The translations under genes and the position numbers were made by a program. 16,994 nucleotides of DNA. It comes from DATBMY01 sp036554605 (GTDB lineage: Bacteria > Acidobacteriota > Blastocatellia > UBA7656). Below, in pieces: positions 13,903-16,994 of this stretch; position 1 is the stretch's first letter, and each line of letters starts with the position of its first letter. The notes under the pieces are model-generated. The model was given only the letters and a program-made list of their open reading frames with translations, searched no databases and had not been told where the DNA came from. The stretch covers positions 1 to 16,994 of the forward strand of contig DATBMY010000521.1 in the NCBI GenBank assembly GCA_036554605.1, written 5' to 3'.

Positions 13903-14844
13903 TTGAGATCTCAGCTATCAAATAATCTGTATATTGCCGAGCGCGTCCGGTCAGCCATCAGCAGGGGCGAGCCGGTCGTCGCGCTCGAATCGACCGTTAT
14001 CTCGCACGGCCTGCCCGCGCCTTTGAATCTCGAAGTCGCGATTGCCTGCGAGCAGGCGGTGCGAGATAACGGGGCCGTGCCCGCGACGACCGGGATAGTC
14101 GAAGGCCGCATCATAGCGGGGCTCGACGAAGACCAGTTAAAGAGCTTCGCCACCTCCAGAGAAAGCGGCGGCCCGGAGATAGCAAAAGTCAGCCTGAACA
14201 ATCTCGCGGCGGTGACGGTCAAAGGAGGGTGGGGCGCGACAACCGTGGCATCATCGCTCAGAGTCGCGCACTCGGCCGGGATACGAGTCTTTTCAACCGG
14301 CGGCATAGGGGGCGTGCATCGCGGCGCGAGCGATTCGTTTGACGTTTCGGCGGACTTGACCGCGCTCTCGCGCTTCCCCCTCTTATGCGTATGCGCGGGG
14401 GCGAAGGCGATACTCGATCTGCCGAAGACGCTGGAATACCTTGAGACGCTCGGGGTGCCCGTCGTAGGCATGGGCACGGATGAGTTGCCAGCATTTTACT
14501 CTCGCACGAGCAGGCTCAATCTCGACACCCGGGCCGATACCCCCGAAGAGGCAGCCCGTCTGGCCCTCGCTCACTGGGACTCCGGAGGCCGGGGCGCTGT
14601 GCTGGTCTGCGTGCCGGTGCCGGAAGAATTCGAGCTGCCGTCGCACGATGTAGAAGAGGCCATCTCGCGAGCCATAAGCAAAGCGCACGCGGAAGGGATT
14701 CGCGGCAAGGCGACTACGCCGTTCTTGCTCTCGGAGATGGAAAGTCTCACACATGGGCGCACGCTCCAGGCCAACCGCGCGCTTCTCGTCAACAATGCCG
14801 CGGTCGCGGGCCGCATAGCATCGGCGCTTGAGGCAAGCCAGTAG
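13903..14844 (+). CDS. psuG: Pseudouridine-5'-phosphate glycosidase
   Basis: Splits pseudouridine 5'-phosphate into uracil and ribose 5-phosphate (reversible), for pseudouridine salvage. 313 residues, the usual length. Diagnostic stretches are VVALESTVISHGLP (about 25-38), ATTGIVEGRI, EIAKVSLNNLA, KGGWGATTVASSL, VFSTGGIGGVHRG, CAGAKAILDLPKTLEYLET, PAFYSR and KATTPFLLSEM. By family knowledge E29, K95 and K168 correspond to the catalytic Glu and Lys residues. The start is an uncommon TTG at 13903: no ATG or GTG lies before the conserved region, and GAGG at about 13889-13892 gives a reasonable SD. No pseudouridine kinase (psuK) is next to it here. A hairpin with T tract follows. Confidence 0.96.
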   Translation: MRSQLSNNLYIAERVRSAISRGEPVVALESTVISHGLPAPLNLEVAIACEQAVRDNGAVPATTGIVEGRIIAGLDEDQLKSFATSRESGGPEIAKVSLNNLAAVTVKGGWGATTVASSLRVAHSAGIRVFSTGGIGGVHRGASDSFDVSADLTALSRFPLLCVCAGAKAILDLPKTLEYLETLGVPVVGMGTDELPAFYSRTSRLNLDTRADTPEEAARLALAHWDSGGRGAVLVCVPVPEEFELPSHDVEEAISRAISKAHAEGIRGKATTPFLLSEMESLTHGRTLQANRALLVNNAAVAGRIASALEASQ

Positions 14845-14897
14845 AGGGAGCGATAGCGGCATCAGTTCGCTCAGCACCGGCTGCTAGCGCCTGCGGT

Positions 14898-14924
14898 ACC
14901 GGCTTTGTTACAGCCCCGGTTTTT
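14898..14924 (+). terminator. Intrinsic terminator after psuG
   Basis: ACCGGCT (14898-14904) pairs with AGCC-CCGGT (14912-14920) with a two-base bulge, followed by TTTT (14921-14924). It lies between the psuG stop (14844) and the next promoter. Confidence 0.55.
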
Positions 14925-14937
14925 CGTGGCAGCGGCT

Positions 14938-14965
14938 TTGACTTGTGCGGCGCATTAAATATAAT
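14938..14965 (+). promoter_or_regulatory. Sigma-70 promoter of the cytochrome c peroxidase/beta-helix gene
   Basis: TTGACT (14938-14943, 5 of 6), 16-bp spacer, TATAAT (14960-14965, full consensus). Predicted start near 14972, about 47 bases before ATG 15019. Confidence 0.7.
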
Positions 14966-15018
14966 CGCTAATCCCACGGAACTTTCTATCCATATAATTA
15001 ACGGAGGCTCGCAAGACC

Positions 15019-16994
15019 ATGACCGCAGCATCGGCAAAAGCAGAAGGCTTAGAAAATATTCATCCACGACGCGCGCGCAGCTGGCGCAAAGTGATAATGC
15101 GAGGTGTGCTTATACTCTTCGCCTTGCTTGTTGCGGGCGTGCTCGCGCTTGGCCTCTACCCCGCGCCTAAAGACTTTACGGGCGACGAGGGGAGCGCCGG
15201 CGTAGGCGCGGGCGGCGGCGGGCTCATACGCCCGTTCCCCGCGATGGTCGCGCGAGCTGATAACCCGGTGCCCGCCGATTCTCTCGACCCGCGCGTCCAG
15301 CTCGGCCGCCTGCTTTTCTTCGATCCGGTGCTTTCGGGCGATAACACTATCTCATGCGCCGTCTGCCATCACCCGGACCTGGGATTTGCCGACGCGCACG
15401 GTCTTTCGATAGGAAAGGGCGGGCGCGGGGTGGGCGCGGAGCGCGCGGGCGGGACAACGGTCAAACGCGGCGCGCCTACGTTATGGAACGCGGCATTTAA
15501 TCATAAGCAATTCTGGGATGGGCGCGCCGAAGACCTCGAAGAGCAGGCTCGCGGGCCAATCACAAGCCATGAAGAGATGGATGAGGACCCCGAGAAGTTG
15601 ATCGCCGAGCTTAAAGCGATACCCGAATATGCCCGCCAGTTCGATTCAGTCTTCGGCGGCAGCAACGGAGCGGGAGTCACGCTCGATAATCTGGTTAAGG
15701 CCATTGCATCATTCGAGCGAACGCTCACGGCCAACAACACGCCTTTCGATCGTTATGTCAGCGGCGACCGCTACGCGCTTACGCCCTCGCAGGCGCGCGG
15801 CTTCAACCTCTTCCGCTCGGGCCGGACGCGCTGTTTCGAATGTCACGGCTCGCCTACTTTCGCAAACCGCGACTTCAAGATCATCGGGGTGCCGAACCTT
15901 GAAGGGCGCGAGGCGGACCTCGGCCGCTTCGACGTGACGAAAGGCGAAGGCAATAAACATGCCTTCAAGGTGCCGACTCTTCGCAACGTAGTATTGAACG
16001 CGCCCTACATGCACAACGGGAAGTTCAAGACGCTCGAAGAGGTGCTTGACTTCTATGCCGCGGGCGGCGGACCGGGCGTCGGGTTCAAAGAGGCCAAAGT
16101 CGACGACAAGATTCATTCCTACAAGATCACGGCTGAAGAGAAAGAAGATCTGGTCGCGTTTATGTACGCGCTCGTCGACGAATCAAACCTGCCGGAGTTC
16201 CCGTCAAGTGTTCCTTCCGGGCTCGCCGTCGTGCCGCGCATCAATAATCCTGCGCGCGAGCTTATAGCTCGTTATAACACCGGCGCTCCGGCAGAGGCGC
16301 GCGTGGAACGTCCCGCGCGGACCATAACCGTTCGCGCCGGGGAGTCGATACAGCAGGCAGTAAGCGGCGCGCGCGACGGGGATGTGATAGAGGTAATGCC
16401 GGGCGTTTATAACGAAGAGATAACGGTTGACCTCAATAACATCACTCTGCGGGGCATAAGCGATTCTTCAATGACGCCGCAGCGGCCCGTGCTCGATGGG
16501 CAAAAGAAGTTGTCGGACGCGGTGGTTGCATCGGGCAGCAACTTTTTGATCGAAAACTTCGACGTGCAGCATTACATTGCCAACGGCGTCGTCGTTCAGA
16601 ACGCGCACAACCCGACCTTCCGCAATCTGAAGATAGACGATACGGGTTTGTACGGCGTTTACCCGGTGAGCTGTAGCGGCGTGACAATCGAGCGCGTGGT
16701 GGCAACGCGAATAGCCGACGCCGCGCTCTACGTCGGCCAGTCTCGCGATATAGTTGTCCGCGACTGCGAGGCTTTCGGCAACGTAACCGGAATCGAGATA
16801 GAGAATTCTATCAATGCCGTGGTCGAGAATAATTACGTTCACGACAACACGGGCGGGATACTCGTATTTGTCTTGCCCAACAACCCATCGAAAATCGGCC
16901 GTGACTGCATAGTGCGCAACAACCGTGTCATCAACAACAATCATCCGAACTTCGCCAATCCGAACTCGATTGTCGCAAACGTGCCGCCCGGCTC
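15019..16994 (+). CDS. Diheme cytochrome c peroxidase fused to a parallel beta-helix domain; C-terminus cut by window edge
   Basis: 658 codons are in the window with no stop. A positively charged N-terminus and a hydrophobic helix (about 25-47) should anchor the protein in the membrane with the rest outside. Residues about 75-400 are a MauG/CcpA-type diheme peroxidase: LGRLLFFDPVLSGDNTISC leads to the first heme motif CAVCH (113-117), WDGRAEDLEEQA follows, then the second heme CFECH (272-276), and KVPTLRNVVLNAPYMHNG. From about 434 (ITVRAGESIQQAVSGARDGD) a NosD-like right-handed beta-helix begins, with repeated turns such as SGVTIERVVATRIADAALYV and IENSINAVVENNYVHDNTGG. Peroxidases of this family end near residue 350-400, so the beta-helix is an added domain, perhaps for carbohydrate or surface binding (inference). 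SD GGAGG is 11 bases before ATG 15019, slightly far. Confidence 0.92.
   Translation, partial: MTAASAKAEGLENIHPRRARSWRKVIMRGVLILFALLVAGVLALGLYPAPKDFTGDEGSAGVGAGGGGLIRPFPAMVARADNPVPADSLDPRVQLGRLLFFDPVLSGDNTISCAVCHHPDLGFADAHGLSIGKGGRGVGAERAGGTTVKRGAPTLWNAAFNHKQFWDGRAEDLEEQARGPITSHEEMDEDPEKLIAELKAIPEYARQFDSVFGGSNGAGVTLDNLVKAIASFERTLTANNTPFDRYVSGDRYALTPSQARGFNLFRSGRTRCFECHGSPTFANRDFKIIGVPNLEGREADLGRFDVTKGEGNKHAFKVPTLRNVVLNAPYMHNGKFKTLEEVLDFYAAGGGPGVGFKEAKVDDKIHSYKITAEEKEDLVAFMYALVDESNLPEFPSSVPSGLAVVPRINNPARELIARYNTGAPAEARVERPARTITVRAGESIQQAVSGARDGDVIEVMPGVYNEEITVDLNNITLRGISDSSMTPQRPVLDGQKKLSDAVVASGSNFLIENFDVQHYIANGVVVQNAHNPTFRNLKIDDTGLYGVYPVSCSGVTIERVVATRIADAALYVGQSRDIVVRDCEAFGNVTGIEIENSINAVVENNYVHDNTGGILVFVLPNNPSKIGRDCIVRNNRVINNNHPNFANPNSIVANVPPG

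Overview
The window reads as GC-rich (high-50s percent by eye) chromosomal DNA from a free-living Gram-negative-type bacterium. Multiheme c-type cytochrome domains, a HybA/HybB-like respiratory module with GcvH-like partners, a ferredoxin/metallo-beta-lactamase fusion, a SnoaL-like protein and short GNA/GNRA-loop hairpin repeats together suggest Acidobacteriota (perhaps Blastocatellia) or, second choice, a deltaproteobacterial-type lineage. This is inference; there is no rRNA or other marker to settle it.

Left part (1-7200, all minus strand): one redox gene cluster. In transcription order it holds two tandem GcvH-like proteins that both lack the lipoyl lysine, a four-cluster [4Fe-4S] HybA-like subunit, a HybB/NrfD-like membrane quinone subunit with a C-terminal triheme c7-type domain, a membrane histidine kinase with two heme-type CxnCH motifs in its periplasmic sensor loop, and a sigma-54 (GAFTGA) response regulator cut by the window edge. 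Two good -24/-12 (sigma-54) promoter matches lie in front of the first GcvH-like gene and in front of the hybA-like gene. The second has palindromic enhancer-like sites 75-150 bp upstream. The likely logic is an envelope electron-transfer module whose own redox sensor switches on sigma-54 transcription of the same module.

Middle (7200-10260): a deletion remnant of an alpha/beta hydrolase, a SnoaL-like protein (+), a double zinc-ribbon membrane protein (-), a ferredoxin-MBL fusion (-), and a roughly 365-bp non-coding element made of inverted octanucleotide arrays (G-quadruplex-prone) around a cluster of small hairpins.

Right part (10260-13770, minus): aroF and pheA overlap by ATGA and sit behind a sigma-70 promoter, a Phe-rich leader peptide and a complete four-segment transcription attenuator. 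This is the clearest regulatory system in the window. glgC is upstream of it. glgC and psuG (+) are divergent, with promoters that share overlapping -35 hexamers. The window ends inside a large exported or membrane-anchored diheme cytochrome c peroxidase fused to a parallel beta-helix domain (+), behind a near-consensus sigma-70 promoter.

All calls come from reading the sequence and from remembered family features; no database search was run.
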